Positions 51,301-61,115 of a DNA stretch of 64,000 bases are shown here, piece by piece (the stretch's first letter is position 1; each line of letters begins with the position of its first letter). Origin of the DNA: Pseudarthrobacter siccitolerans (GTDB lineage Bacteria; Actinomycetota; Actinomycetes; Actinomycetales; Micrococcaceae); assembly GCF_001046895.1 (NCBI RefSeq), contig NZ_CAQI01000025.1, forward strand, positions 1-64,000. The letters are read 5' to 3'. The notes under the pieces were generated by a model that did no database searches, was not told the DNA's origin, and saw only the letters and a list, made by a program, of their open reading frames with translations. The position numbers and the translations under genes were made by a program.

Positions 51301-51993
51301 CTAGGGCAGTATGCCATGGAGGTGCGGTTCAGGTGGCGGAACCGGTCCGGAACAGCAGGACTTGGTGCACTTCTTCGAGGGAAGCTGCGATTTCCTCGCG
51401 ATCCACCCCCGCCAGGTACTGGAGAACGCCAGTATGCCGGCGGCGGCGAACAGTCCGGCAAGCAAGGCGGCTGCAGCGGCAGCAACAACCGGGCTGCGCG
51501 GCCACAGCCCGGCGAGCCCCAGGAAGGCCGGGACGGTGGCGCTCACCTGGCTGGTCAGTACCAGCGCCCAGCCCGTGAACCGGTCCACCCTGGACAGGCC
51601 CAGGGCCATCGAGACAAAAAACAAACCCCACAGCAGGGACCAGCCCAGCCAGAGAACGGCCAGCAGGGGATCCTCGGCAAGCCAGGCCGCCGCGAGGAGC
51701 AGCCCAACGCAAGCCACCATGCCGCAAAACCAGCCCAGGCCCTTTGCGCCCAGGTCCAGCAGAAAGTCCAGGCCCACATAGAGATATGTCAGGCCGAACA
51801 GGAACATGCCGGCAGCTGTCAGCGCTCCGCCCGCAGACGGGCCCGGCGACAGGACGACGACGCCGAGCACCAGCTGTACGAACCCCACCGCCAGGCTCAA
51901 CACGGCTGCGTCGCGGCGGGGAACGTGCCCGAGGGCGGCCAGGCCGTTGATAAGCAGTGCAGCGCCGGACAGGAGGAGGCAGATGTGCGGCAT
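51301..51993 (-). CDS. AmiS/UreI-family membrane channel, 230 aa
   Basis: Six hydrophobic helices, with LLLSGAALLINGLAALG first, then LFGLTYLYVGLDFLLDLGAKGLGWFCGMVA near 86-115 and LAVLWLGWSLLWGLFFVSMALGL near 131-153. The FTYLYVG and LAWxxLWxxFF motifs are those of AmiS/UreI urea and short-chain amide channels. The C-terminal tail carries a CTKSCC stretch, unusual for the family. No urease or amidase gene is adjacent; gdhA is divergent next to it, hinting at nitrogen metabolism. Confidence 0.75.
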   Translation of the reverse strand: MPHICLLLSGAALLINGLAALGHVPRRDAAVLSLAVGFVQLVLGVVVLSPGPSAGGALTAAGMFLFGLTYLYVGLDFLLDLGAKGLGWFCGMVACVGLLLAAAWLAEDPLLAVLWLGWSLLWGLFFVSMALGLSRVDRFTGWALVLTSQVSATVPAFLGLAGLWPRSPVVAAAAAALLAGLFAAAGILAFSSTWRGWIARKSQLPSKKCTKSCCSGPVPPPEPHLHGILP

Positions 51994-52124
51994 CAGGACG
52001 CCCCGCTCTTGGGAGACCCGCGTGGTAAGTATTTCATAAGGTGGAAAATTTCTGTCACAATACGGAGATTAGCGGAATCTGTAATACCCGCCTAACAGTC
52101 CGCAGTCTTAATCGGATAACTTGA

Positions 52125-53531
<1,407 letters not shown>

Positions 53532-53575
53532 GCTCCAAGCCGGCGCCAGCCCGCCGTCGTACGCCCCGCGTTGGA

Positions 53576-53653
53576 TCAGGCCTGGCGGCGCCAGCTGGTG
53601 GGGGACAGGCCGGAGGCGTCGCGGAGCGTGCGGCTGAAGCGGGCCGCGTCCAG
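53576..53653 (-). pseudogene. last 25 codons of an AraC-family regulator
   Basis: Minus-strand reading LDAARFSRTLRDASGLSPTS followed by WRRQA and a TGA matches the end of AraC/XylS HTH domains (FSRxFRxxxGxSPxxWRR). The rest of the gene is missing: sequence identity with such genes stops at about 53655, eight bases before the stop codon of the LacI gene. This looks like the edge of an insertion. Confidence 0.75.
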
Positions 53654-53661
53654 GCTTCGTC

Positions 53662-54696
53662 TCAACTCGACTCGTGGGGCGCGTGGGCGGTGGAGCCTCG
53701 AACGATGAGCTTCCCCTCGAGCCGTCGCCGCTGTGGCGAGGGCCCTTGTTTTCCCTCAATCCGCTGCAGGAGCAGCTCTACGCTTACCCGCGCCATGTCT
53801 GCAATCGGCTGATACACCGTGGTTAGGTCGTACGCAGCCCAGCCCGAGATCGGAATGTTGTTGTACCCGATCACCCAGAGGTCCTCCGGTACACGGATGT
53901 TGGACTTGCGGGCGGCGTCAAGTACGCCGTATGCGACGAGATCGTTCGCGCAGAAGATCGTGTCGGGTTTGCTCTTGCTATTCCATAGCTGCTCGACTGC
54001 CGCCTCGCCGGAAGCGTAGAAAAGGTCTCCGTAGACGACGCGACTTTCGTCTATTGGGGCCCCGAGGCTCGCGAGCCGATTCCGGAAACCTTGCTCGATT
54101 TCACGCCCTGGGCTGAACGCGCGGCCTCCCACCCATGCGATGTCACGACGGCCATGCTGGATCAGGTAGTCAGCTACCCGGCGGCCGCCTTGGGCGTTCG
54201 CTCCGGCCACTGTGTCCGTAGCCACGCCGCGGACCGTTCGCCCCATGAGCACGATCGGTGCGCCGGCATTTATGTCGGCCTCAAGCTCCGGCATATGATC
54301 CACCGCTGCGGTGTAGATCAAGCCGTCGACGGACCGCTCGCGCAGCGCCTGCAAGGCATCCGGGGCGTTACCATCAACATCGGCAAGCCACACACTCAAA
54401 CGGAGGCCGTGACGGGCCACGTGTTCGTGCACCTGTCCCATCACTTCCAGCCCATACAAGTTAACAGGCGTAGACACGACCACACCGATCGACCTTGAGC
54501 GTTGAGTACGCATTGCTCGAGCGGAGGCGTTAGGCACAAACCCGGTCTGATTGAGGATCTCCGTGACCGCGGCGCGGGTCTTCGCCGAGACATTGGGGTG
54601 TCCGCTCAGGACGCGCGACACTGTACTTTGAGACACGCCGCTCATCCGCGCGATGTCTCTGCTCGTCAAGATGTCTTTTTCACTTGTAATGGTCAC
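53662..54696 (-). CDS. LacI-family transcriptional regulator, 344 aa
   Basis: HTH and hinge at about 8-66 (ILTSRDIARMSGVSQSTVSR, VLSGHPNVSAKTRAAVTEIL, FVPNASARAMRTQRSRSIGV). A periplasmic-binding-protein-like sensor follows, with VDGLIYTAAVDHMPELE, APIVLMGRTV, FCANDLVAYGVLDAARKSNIRVPEDLWVIGYNNIPIS. GTG start at 54696 was chosen because the HTH begins there; the frame extends 82 codons upstream without conserved content. Its N-terminus is nearly the same as that of the LacI gene at the window's right end, so both probably bind the same operator. It faces the SDR across a 700-base gap. Confidence 0.9.
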   Translation of the reverse strand: MTITSEKDILTSRDIARMSGVSQSTVSRVLSGHPNVSAKTRAAVTEILNQTGFVPNASARAMRTQRSRSIGVVVSTPVNLYGLEVMGQVHEHVARHGLRLSVWLADVDGNAPDALQALRERSVDGLIYTAAVDHMPELEADINAGAPIVLMGRTVRGVATDTVAGANAQGGRRVADYLIQHGRRDIAWVGGRAFSPGREIEQGFRNRLASLGAPIDESRVVYGDLFYASGEAAVEQLWNSKSKPDTIFCANDLVAYGVLDAARKSNIRVPEDLWVIGYNNIPISGWAAYDLTTVYQPIADMARVSVELLLQRIEGKQGPSPQRRRLEGKLIVRGSTAHAPHESS

Positions 54697-55397
54697 ACCA
54701 CAGATACTAGCGTCCAACCCGGCGACCTTGGCTGTCGAACGACGAACGTATTCAATCGGGACTGCCCGGGCGCATAACCCCGCAGCAGTGCGGGGACGGC
54801 ACAGTCCTAGCCGAAGCGCCCAGGCCAATATAATCCCGGTTCTTCCCCGATGCCAAGGCCAGGCGCACCCGCGCCGGCGGCTGTGGTCTTTGCCGAACCA
54901 GTGGTGGTTGCCGGGGCCGATGTCCTGAGGCAGAACCGTCACCGATCTGCCGAGACCTCACATTCCGTAGTTAAAAGCTCCTGCGCCGAGCCAAGCAGCA
55001 CACATCATATTCCGCCAATCTCCGTCGGATTTCAGCTGGGCCCCGACCTGATTGACATCGTATTCAATGGCCGGTAACCTCTCAAGCATGCCCAGGCTGG
55101 TCACTCGTTTGCATAGCACTAGTGACCAGCCCGGGATCAAACTACTGGGTTCCTGGTGCGTGTATTTCTCACGAATCCACTTCCAGAGGTTGGGAAACGG
55201 CGCTCATCGACGGCAGTGCGGCTCAGCGTGGTCTGGGCGTGATACCGCAGACCGATTTCCATGCCGGCGCGGCCGAGATGATTGTGCCATTCCGCGAACA
55301 GGAATCGGACACCTCCCGTAGCTTGACGTGAATTGAATACGGAGTCTGCCGCGGATGCCGAGCATATGTCATTGATGATTTTGGACGAAGGAGAATC
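54697..55397. other. long intergenic region between LacI and SDR genes
   Basis: About 700 bases without a supported gene. A minus-strand frame at 54958-55140 ends GDWRNMMCAAWLGAGAFNYGM and looks protein-like, but it has no family I recognise and no start signal; it may be a scrap. An 11-base inverted repeat is listed separately. The last 60 bases before the SDR are AT-richer and end in GAAGGAG. Confidence 0.4.
55095..55131. repeat. 11-base inverted repeat upstream of the SDR gene
   Basis: GGCTGGTCACT (55095-55105) and AGTGACCAGCC (55121-55131) are exactly complementary, with a 15-base AT-richer centre. It could be a transcription hairpin, an operator with widely spaced halves, or a remnant mobile-element end. 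No T run follows. Confidence 0.45.
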
Positions 55398-56150
55398 GTG
55401 GAACTGAAAGACACAACCGCCCTCGTGACGGGAGCCGCATCCGGGCTGGGTGCGGCAACCGTGGATGCCCTCCTCGCGAGAGGCGCCGCCGTGGTGGGCA
55501 TTGATCTGCCTTCCTCTATTGAACAGGCCCCCAGTAAGGATCGACTGACCTACGTAGCCGCGGATGTTACGAAAGAGGATGAGGTGAGGGCGGCGCTCGA
55601 TGCAGTCGGAGATGGCGTTCTTCGCCTGGCTGTCAACTGCGCGGGGATTGGGCCGGCTCGTCGGATCCTGTCATCTAAAGGCACCCACGATCTCGCGACA
55701 TTTCAGCGAACCATCGATATCAACCTCGTTGGCACGTTCAACGTGATGCGCCTCGCGGCCGAGAAAATGTGCGAAAAATCCGGGGATGAAAACGGCCAGC
55801 GTGGCCTCATCATCAACACCGCCTCCGTTGCGGCGTTCGAAGGTCAAATCGGACAGATCGCATACTCAGCATCGAAAGGCGGAGTCGCCGCGATGACGAT
55901 TGTGGCCGCTCGAGACCTTGCACGGTCCGGAATCCGGGTGAACACGATCGCCCCCGGAATAGTAGACACCCCGATGCTGGCTACCGTGGCTGACGACTAC
56001 AGGGCGCGACTCGCTGCGGGTGTTCCCTTCCCCGGACGGCTTGCGCGGCCCGACGAGTTTGCACAACTCGTGATGATGCTCGCCGAACACGACTACATCA
56101 ACGGCGAAACGGTGCGCATGGACGGGGCGCTCCGCATGGCGCCTCAGTAG
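55398..56150 (+). CDS. short-chain dehydrogenase, HSD10 / 3-hydroxyacyl-CoA dehydrogenase type 2-like
   Basis: A 250-residue classical SDR. TGAASGLG at 11-18 binds NAD, NCAGIG is at 80-85, and the catalytic triad is Ser143, Tyr156 and Lys160 (AYSASKGG). The FEGQIGQIAYSASKGG segment, VPFPGRLARPDEFAQLV and the end NGETVRMDGALRMAPQ closely resemble type II 3-hydroxyacyl-CoA dehydrogenases. It may therefore act on a hydroxyacyl-CoA or a secondary alcohol of the pathway. GTG start after GAAGGAG. It is the first plus-strand gene after the LacI regulator. Confidence 0.85.
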   Translation: MELKDTTALVTGAASGLGAATVDALLARGAAVVGIDLPSSIEQAPSKDRLTYVAADVTKEDEVRAALDAVGDGVLRLAVNCAGIGPARRILSSKGTHDLATFQRTIDINLVGTFNVMRLAAEKMCEKSGDENGQRGLIINTASVAAFEGQIGQIAYSASKGGVAAMTIVAARDLARSGIRVNTIAPGIVDTPMLATVADDYRARLAAGVPFPGRLARPDEFAQLVMMLAEHDYINGETVRMDGALRMAPQ

Positions 56151-56752
56151 GCTCAGCCGGGGGTTGTCCCTATGCTTTTTAGCGGCTTGGGAAAGTTCGC
56201 CTTAGCAGAGGGTTCCGCTTCGGGCATTGTGTGGATGACGTCGCAGCGACGGCGGGCCAGAGAGACCAAAGTCCTCCGGTCCGTCGTCGAAACCTGATTG
56301 CAGCGTCAAAGCTGGTCTCGCCAAGGGCGCTTTACTTCAAATCACCCGTTCCCTGCCTGGCTCTGAGCAGCAAAATAGGCAGGAGCCTTGGTGGCTTGCG
56401 CAGGTACTGGTAGACGGTTCCCTGCTGATCTCGTAATCCCGGGCAGGCGTTGTGCGGAGACACCGTCTGCGGCACGGCAGGCCAGTTCGGAGGCCTGCTC
56501 GGGGGAGGCTTTTCTTGCTTCCACGATCGACGCCGCGTTACTACCCGACGAAGGAAGATGGGATCGTCGGGCTGCATGAGGGCCTGCAGACCGACGATGA
56601 GCTTTACGAGTTCCGCTCCGGAGAGTCGAACGATCTCATCGGAGACATGCTTTCGCTGATGGTCGGTGTATTCACGCCTAGCGACGAGAAGCTACTCGAG
56701 CAGCGCAAGATGCTGCCATACATACACTTCGAGAGGTACTGCGTACGCTGCC
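56151..56752. other. gene-poor stretch with an unidentified coding remnant
   Basis: About 600 bases. From about 56529 to 56760 the plus strand reads YYPTKEDGIVGLHEGLQTDD, then ELYEFRSGESNDLIGDMLSL and an acidic tail with PYIHFERYC. The composition is that of a real soluble protein, but there is no start codon with a ribosome site and the frame runs on into the MFS gene. I do not recognise it; it is probably the 3' part of a lost gene. The first 370 bases show nothing I can name. Confidence 0.4.
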
Positions 56753-58330
56753 ATGACCGATTCCCGGACTGTTCCACACCCCCGCTCGCACGAATCGAGG
56801 CGCGGGATCGTCCTGCTTATTATCGGACTGGTGCTCGCGATGCTCCTCGCTGCGTTGAGCCAGACGGTACTCAGCGCCGCGATGCCAACAATGGTGGGAG
56901 AGCTCGGCGGTGTCGACCAGATGCTGTGGGTGATGACCGCATTCATGCTGGCCTCGACCATCACGATGCCGATCTACGGCAAGATGAGCGACCTGATCGG
57001 ACGCAAAGGGCCCATGATCTTCGCGATCATCGCATTCATTTTCGGTTCTGTGATCGGCGCGCTCGCTCCCGACATGGGTGTGCTCATCGCAGGGCGCATT
57101 GTGCAGGGGCTCGGTGGTGGGGGCCTGATCATCCTGTCGCATGCGATCATCGCCGACGTCGTGCCGGTGCGTGAACGCGGCAAGTACATGGGCATCATGG
57201 GTGCGGTCTTCGCAGTGGCGTCGGTCGCCGGTCCGTTGCTGGGTGGCTGGCTTACAGAAGAAGTTGGCTGGCGTTGGACCTTCTGGCTTAACGTCCCGCT
57301 TGGCGCGCTGGCGCTTCTCGCGGCGATCACATTACTGCACTTACCGAAGGGTATTAGCTCGAGGCCGAAGATCGACGTATACGGCATTATGACGCTTGCC
57401 GGGGCGATGGCGTGTTTGATCCTGGTGGCGTCGTGGGCGGGTAACGATTACGAGTGGACCTCGCCTGTAATCCTGTCGTTGATCGCGGCTACCGCGGTCC
57501 TGGCCATGCTGTTCGTTCTCATCGAGGGCCGGGCGACCGAGCCGATCATTCCGCCCGCCTTGTTTCGGGACCGCAACTTCAATCTCACGACCGCGGCGAG
57601 CCTGCTGGTCGGCGTCACCATGTTCGGTGCGATGGGATACTTGCCGACGTACCTGCAGATGACCTTTGGGGCGGATGCCACATCGACAGGCCTTCTTATG
57701 GTGCCGATGATGGCCATGATGATTGTCGCATCCCTGTTGAGCGGTTGGCTTGTCAGCAAGTACGGGCGATATAAGTGGATGCCAATCACCGGCGCGGCAT
57801 TCATTGCTATCGCTCTCGTCCTGCTGGGCACGATGACACCCGAGACACCGCTTTGGTGGTTCTGCGTCGAGATCGGACTGCTGGGTTGGGGGCTGGGCGT
57901 GAACCTCCAGATCCTGCTGCTGATCGTGCAGAACTCATTCCCGGACCGAGTCGTGGGTACGGCGACTGCGGCGAACACGTTCTTTCGTCAGATCGGTGCG
58001 TCGCTGGGAAGTGCCGTCATTGGCAGCCTGTTCGCCCTGCGGCTGATCGACATCATGCGCGAGCGATTGCCATCGGACGCCGAACCGCGGGTCGGTGACA
58101 TCTCGTCGCTCACGCCGCAGGTTGTGCTTGAGCTGCCGGCGCCGGTGCGCGACATCGTTGTGCACGGTTACAACGACGCGCTCACCCCTCTCATGCTGTG
58201 GATGGCGCCGCTTGCCCTCATCGCGTTGGTGCTGCTGTGCTTTGTGAAGGAAGTGCCGCTGAAGACAACCATCGAACGTGACCTCGTGCCCGACGCCCTT
58301 AGCGCGGGGGCAGCTGATGACCGAAAGTGA
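56753..58330 (+). CDS. MFS transporter, 14-helix DHA2 family
   Basis: A 525-residue membrane protein. LSAAMPTMVGELGGVDQMLWVMTAFMLASTITMPIYGKMSDLIGRK near 30-75 contains motif A (G-x-x-x-D-x-x-GRK), and RIVQGLGGGGLIILSHAIIADVVPVRERG motif B. FAVASVAGPLLGGWLTEEVGWRWTFWLNVP is motif C plus D1. Fourteen helices are predicted by eye, as in EmrB/QacA exporters. In this setting it may export or import the pathway's compound. The start lacks a clear ribosome site. The final codons overlap the ASCH gene. Confidence 0.88.
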   Translation: MTDSRTVPHPRSHESRRGIVLLIIGLVLAMLLAALSQTVLSAAMPTMVGELGGVDQMLWVMTAFMLASTITMPIYGKMSDLIGRKGPMIFAIIAFIFGSVIGALAPDMGVLIAGRIVQGLGGGGLIILSHAIIADVVPVRERGKYMGIMGAVFAVASVAGPLLGGWLTEEVGWRWTFWLNVPLGALALLAAITLLHLPKGISSRPKIDVYGIMTLAGAMACLILVASWAGNDYEWTSPVILSLIAATAVLAMLFVLIEGRATEPIIPPALFRDRNFNLTTAASLLVGVTMFGAMGYLPTYLQMTFGADATSTGLLMVPMMAMMIVASLLSGWLVSKYGRYKWMPITGAAFIAIALVLLGTMTPETPLWWFCVEIGLLGWGLGVNLQILLLIVQNSFPDRVVGTATAANTFFRQIGASLGSAVIGSLFALRLIDIMRERLPSDAEPRVGDISSLTPQVVLELPAPVRDIVVHGYNDALTPLMLWMAPLALIALVLLCFVKEVPLKTTIERDLVPDALSAGAADDRK

Positions 58331-58808
58331 GGGCGACGAGCCAGATGTGATCGAACCCGTTACCCGGGCGAACCTGTCTGGCGACGTCTGGCGAAGAAAG
58401 AAAATGCAACGCATCGAATTCGTACAGCCAGGCGAACTGCGGGATCGGATAATCGCGTCTGTCTTGAGTGGTAAGAAGACCGCAACAAGCAGACTCGCCG
58501 CGATCTTCGACCTTGAACAGAAGGAAATCTCGAAACCTGGCGATCGATACGAGGTTGTCGACTCCAACGGCAGCGTCGCCGGCATCATCGAGATCGACGA
58601 AGTGAGGATCATGCCACTCGCGGACGTCGGAGAGGACGTTTCGAGCGCGGAGGGCGGATTCTTTGAGGGCATCGAAGACTGGCGCCGTGTGCACGTCCAG
58701 GGCTGGCAATCGTATGCTGCCGCTATCCAGGGTGCGACGTCTGATCCCAACTGGAGCATTACTGACGACACACCTGTTGTCGTCAGGTTCTTCCATCTGG
58801 TCGAGTAA
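58317..58808 (+). CDS. ASCH-domain protein, 163 aa
   Basis: Residues from about 30 show FVQPGELRDRIIASVLSGKKTATSRLAAIFDLEQ and GDRYEVVDSNGSVAGIIEIDEVRIMPLADV, the ASCH beta-barrel with its GKKT loop. Some ASCH proteins are ribonucleases or modified-nucleoside amidohydrolases; the role here is unknown. The ATG at 58317 overlaps the MFS stop. A second ATG at 58404, just before the domain and after AGAAAGAAA, may be the true start. Confidence 0.8.
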   Translation: MTESEGDEPDVIEPVTRANLSGDVWRRKKMQRIEFVQPGELRDRIIASVLSGKKTATSRLAAIFDLEQKEISKPGDRYEVVDSNGSVAGIIEIDEVRIMPLADVGEDVSSAEGGFFEGIEDWRRVHVQGWQSYAAAIQGATSDPNWSITDDTPVVVRFFHLVE

Positions 58809-59246
58809 GTACGTTCCATGGCTGACGTGAGTGCCGCCGGACATGTCTGAGCATTGCCCGACGAAGAACAATCTATCCCTTCGCCCAACGAAGGACATCT
58901 ACTCACGTCGCGAGCTTGGAGGCCTCCAGGAGCTCGTGGACTCGCGTTTACGCTGATCAGTCTGGCCTCCGCCGTGCTCACTGGTCAGGTGTTGACTGTT
59001 GGCGGTGGTGTGACAGCAGGGGTATCGCACTGGCGGTCCATCAGCGGATACGTATGCAGTTTTGCTCTGCCAGTGACAATCACTTCCATGGTGGTACTCG
59101 ATTTCCAAATCTGGATACGATACCATCGGAAGGGTTAATTGGATTCCATGGGATGTAGCGGCGTGCGGACATTGAGGGTCATGTCCGATTTCGTGTGGGT
59201 GTCGCATGCGATCCACGGTGAGGCAACGGATAAGCGGAGGCTCTGT
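58809..59246. other. intergenic region with an SDR scrap
   Basis: Between the ASCH and Baeyer-Villiger genes. Around 58945-59020 the plus strand reads ISLASAVLTGQVLTVGGGVT, the usual last turn of an SDR (A-x-x-x-TGQVLTVxGG), with no upstream remainder. The rest is the BVMO leader, in which TTCCATGG occurs twice (near 59085 and 59145). No other gene is seen. Confidence 0.45.
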
Positions 59247-61115
59247 ATGAATTCGGAGAATAAGGGCTTTGTGCCGGAGGAAGAGCGTGATTCGCTTCGC
59301 GAGAAGTATCGGGAAGAGCGGGACAAGCGGCTTCGTGCGGAAGGCACTGCGCAGTATGTGAAGCTTGACACTGCTTCGGAGTATTTGCGTGATCCGTTCA
59401 CTCCTCGTGTGGAGCGGGAAGCGGTTCGGCGTGAGGTGGATGTGTTGATCTTGGGTGGCGGCTTTGGTGGTTTGACCACGGGTGCGTTGCTGCGCAAGTC
59501 GGGTGATATGGAACTTGCGATCATTGAGGACGCGGGTGACTTTGGTGGTGTGTGGTACTGGAACCGTTATCCAGGTGCCCGGTGTGACATTGAGTCCTCG
59601 ATCTACTTTCCGCTTCTTGAAGATCTTGGTTATATGCCTACGGAGCGGTACGCGCGTACTGACGAGATTTTCGGGTATGCCCGCAAGATGGGGCACCACT
59701 TTGACTTGTATAAGGATGCGTTGTTCCAGACCCGGATGACGGAGATGCGCTGGGATGAGGACAGTGCGCTGTGGCAGGTGGCCACTGATCGTGGGGATCA
59801 GATCAGTGCACGGTTTGTGGTGTTGGCTTCCGGGGTGATGTTCAGCCGTCCTAAGCTGCCGGGTATTCCGGGGATTGAGACTTTCAAGGGGCATTCGTTC
59901 CATACCAGTCGTTGGGATTATGAGTACACGGGCGGCAGTAATCTCGGGGGTATGACGGGGCTGGCTGATAAGCGGGTTGCGGTGATTGGCACCGGGGCTA
60001 CTGCGATTCAGGTGGTGCCCCGGGTTGCGGCAGATGCTAAGGAAATGGTGTTGGTCCAGCGGACCCCCTCGATTCTTGATGCGCGGGGGAATCGTCCGAC
60101 GGATCCGCAGTGGTGGTCGAGTTTGCCCAAGGGGTGGCAGGAGGACCGCCAGATGAACTTTGACCTGGTGTTGGAGGGCAAGAGTCCGGACCGTAACCTG
60201 ATTGATGACCAGTGGAAAGAGGTCTGGGGGCGCCCGGATGCTTCGTCCATGTCCCCGGACGAGGTTGTCGAGGCGATGGAAGCATTGGACTTCCAGCAGA
60301 TGGAACGCATTCGCCATCGCATCGCGGAGATCGTGGAGGATCCCGAGACCGCTGCTGGTCTCATGCCGTATTACGGGCGGTTCTGTAAGCGGCCTTGTTT
60401 CAGTGATGAGTATCTGCAGGCGTTCAACCAGCCCAATGTCACCCTGGTCGATACTGATGGCCGCGGGCCTGACCGGATCTCTGAGAATGCCATTCATTTT
60501 GATGGTGTCGCGTATGAGGTGGATTGCATCGTCTATGCGACAGGGTTTGAGTCGTTCGCGACGTCGCCGTCGCAGTCGGGTCGCTACAACGTGATCGGGC
60601 GGGGCGGGATCACGCTGGATGAGAAATTGGGTCGTAACGAGTACTACTCGCTCCATGGTTTGTATACCCATGGCTTCCCGAACATGTTCATGGTCGGTAA
60701 CAGCCGCCAGTCAGCGCCGACGTTCAACATTCCGTTCCGGATGCATATTCAGGCCAGCCATGTGGTGGAGCTGATCACGACGTTGGTTGATTCGGGTGTC
60801 ACGTCGATGGAAGTCAAGCGCGAGGCGGAACTGGCGTGGGATGCCCACATGGCGGAGTTGCGTCTGAGTGGTGCGCCGATCGCGAAATCCGTGCAGGAGT
60901 GCACGCCCAGCTATTACAACAACGAGGGCAATACCAGCGGCAATATTGTTCCGGCGATCGCGGCCGGATACCCGGGCGGCACGCTTGGGTTCCGCAAGCA
61001 GATCGATGCGTGGCGCGCCGGGGAGAGGTTCCGTGAGGACATGCTCTTGACCACGTCTTCGTCTGATTCGCGCGGCAGCGTCCTCGCGTCCGTTCAACCA
61101 CAGAGAGGCATCTAA
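59247..61115 (+). CDS. Baeyer-Villiger monooxygenase (class B flavoprotein)
   Basis: A 622-residue FAD/NADPH enzyme. An N-terminal helical extension (about 8-60, LREKYREERDKRLRAEGTAQ) precedes the first Rossmann motif GGGFGG at 70-75. The BVMO fingerprint F-x-G-x3-H-x3-W is FKGHSFHTSRW at 213-223, and the NADP motif VIGTGATA is at 246-253. GVWYWNRYPGARCD is also typical. It would insert oxygen beside a ketone to give an ester or lactone. The extension is shared with BVMOs for large or cyclic ketones. The gene uses more T/G-ending codons and has lower GC than its neighbours. ATG 59247 follows GCGGAGG. Confidence 0.92.
   Translation: MNSENKGFVPEEERDSLREKYREERDKRLRAEGTAQYVKLDTASEYLRDPFTPRVEREAVRREVDVLILGGGFGGLTTGALLRKSGDMELAIIEDAGDFGGVWYWNRYPGARCDIESSIYFPLLEDLGYMPTERYARTDEIFGYARKMGHHFDLYKDALFQTRMTEMRWDEDSALWQVATDRGDQISARFVVLASGVMFSRPKLPGIPGIETFKGHSFHTSRWDYEYTGGSNLGGMTGLADKRVAVIGTGATAIQVVPRVAADAKEMVLVQRTPSILDARGNRPTDPQWWSSLPKGWQEDRQMNFDLVLEGKSPDRNLIDDQWKEVWGRPDASSMSPDEVVEAMEALDFQQMERIRHRIAEIVEDPETAAGLMPYYGRFCKRPCFSDEYLQAFNQPNVTLVDTDGRGPDRISENAIHFDGVAYEVDCIVYATGFESFATSPSQSGRYNVIGRGGITLDEKLGRNEYYSLHGLYTHGFPNMFMVGNSRQSAPTFNIPFRMHIQASHVVELITTLVDSGVTSMEVKREAELAWDAHMAELRLSGAPIAKSVQECTPSYYNNEGNTSGNIVPAIAAGYPGGTLGFRKQIDAWRAGERFREDMLLTTSSSDSRGSVLASVQPQRGI

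Noticed and set aside
54697-54942. N-terminal extension of the LacI frame
   Set aside because: Trp/Arg/His-rich with no family resemblance; the HTH starts right after the GTG at 54696.
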